A stretch of DNA of 64,000 nucleotides from Gonocerus acuteangulatus (Eukaryota; Arthropoda; Insecta; Hemiptera; Coreidae): contig OX328125.1 of assembly GCA_946811695.1 (NCBI GenBank), forward strand, positions 100,984,533 through 101,048,532, read 5' to 3'. The notes beneath the pieces are model-generated. The model searched no databases and was not told where the DNA came from. It was given only the letters and a program-made list of their open reading frames with translations. Within the stretch, counting starts at the first letter, position 1, and every line of letters begins with the position of its first letter. Position numbers and translations under genes: made by a program. Below are positions 63,896 through 64,000 of this stretch, one piece after another.

Positions 63896-64000
63896 CGAAC
63901 CCTTGCACAGCCTCTTCACCCATCAGCATACCCAGTCACAACTCTTCTTGGTAATGCTCGCAAATATAATGGGTGTTTCCAAATGACATCTTGGAAACAT

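Noticed and set aside
49000..64000. N-terminal/TM1 exon of the opsin
   Set aside because: I searched the minus strand for a TM1-like segment ending with a two-base overhang; nothing convincing, so it is probably outside the window.

Overview
The window is AT-rich, intron-rich DNA from an animal. The protein families point to an arthropod: an insect-type Sar1, a rhabdomeric opsin resembling Rh7/UV opsins, and a Drosophila-type copia element. I cannot name the species. It is a short stretch of host genes set in a large amount of transposable elements and minisatellites.

Genes. Three host genes can be assembled by hand from splice sites with matching phase. (1) A FAM149-family gene (ciliary FAM149A/B1 group) lies on the minus strand at about 2.0-10.8 kb. 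Five exons splice perfectly in phase. A likely further 3' coding exon is split by a piggyBac-like insertion flanked by TTAA. (2) Sar1, the COPII small GTPase, lies on the plus strand at 11.3-21.8 kb. Its five coding exons give exactly 193 residues, with one 5'UTR intron and one 3'UTR intron. It sits head-to-head with the FAM149 gene, so the two probably share a promoter region. (3) An opsin gene lies on the minus strand. Its TM3-to-C-terminus exon is at 35.0-35.9 kb and its TM2 exon is 12.9 kb upstream at 48.84-48.97 kb. The N-terminal exon was not found. The end of the TM2 exon with its splice donor is tandemly triplicated (126-bp units).

Mobile elements. A copia element (25.5-29.9 kb) has 183-bp LTRs differing at 3 positions, a 5-bp target duplication, a primer-binding site and a polypurine tract, but at least four in-frame stops and one frameshift. 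Other elements include a piggyBac relic, a Tigger/pogo relic with a CENP-B-type HTH, a hAT-like element (38.84-40.91 kb) carrying a LINE 3' end and a long-TIR element inside it, and an internally deleted LINE (44.60-46.88 kb) abutting a SINE with overlapping target duplications. There are also a Harbinger-type palindromic MITE, a hAT-type MITE inside a dead LINE, a repeat family carrying GCATGCGC palindromes, long-TIR elements with 8-bp target duplications, a foldback element, and at least three tRNA-derived SINE families.

Tandem arrays. These include a ~120-bp array at 0.24-1.07 kb, a 61-bp minisatellite at 31.6-32.9 kb, two arrays built on CAGCTGA (36.8-37.4 and 62.4-63.1 kb), a ~80-bp triplet repeat at 54.8-55.0 kb and a TA microsatellite at 44.3 kb.

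I saw no convincing new multi-gene system. The most informative signals are the opsin exon/donor triplication, the piggyBac insertion in what looks like coding sequence, and the many nested insertions whose empty sites can be read inside this same window.
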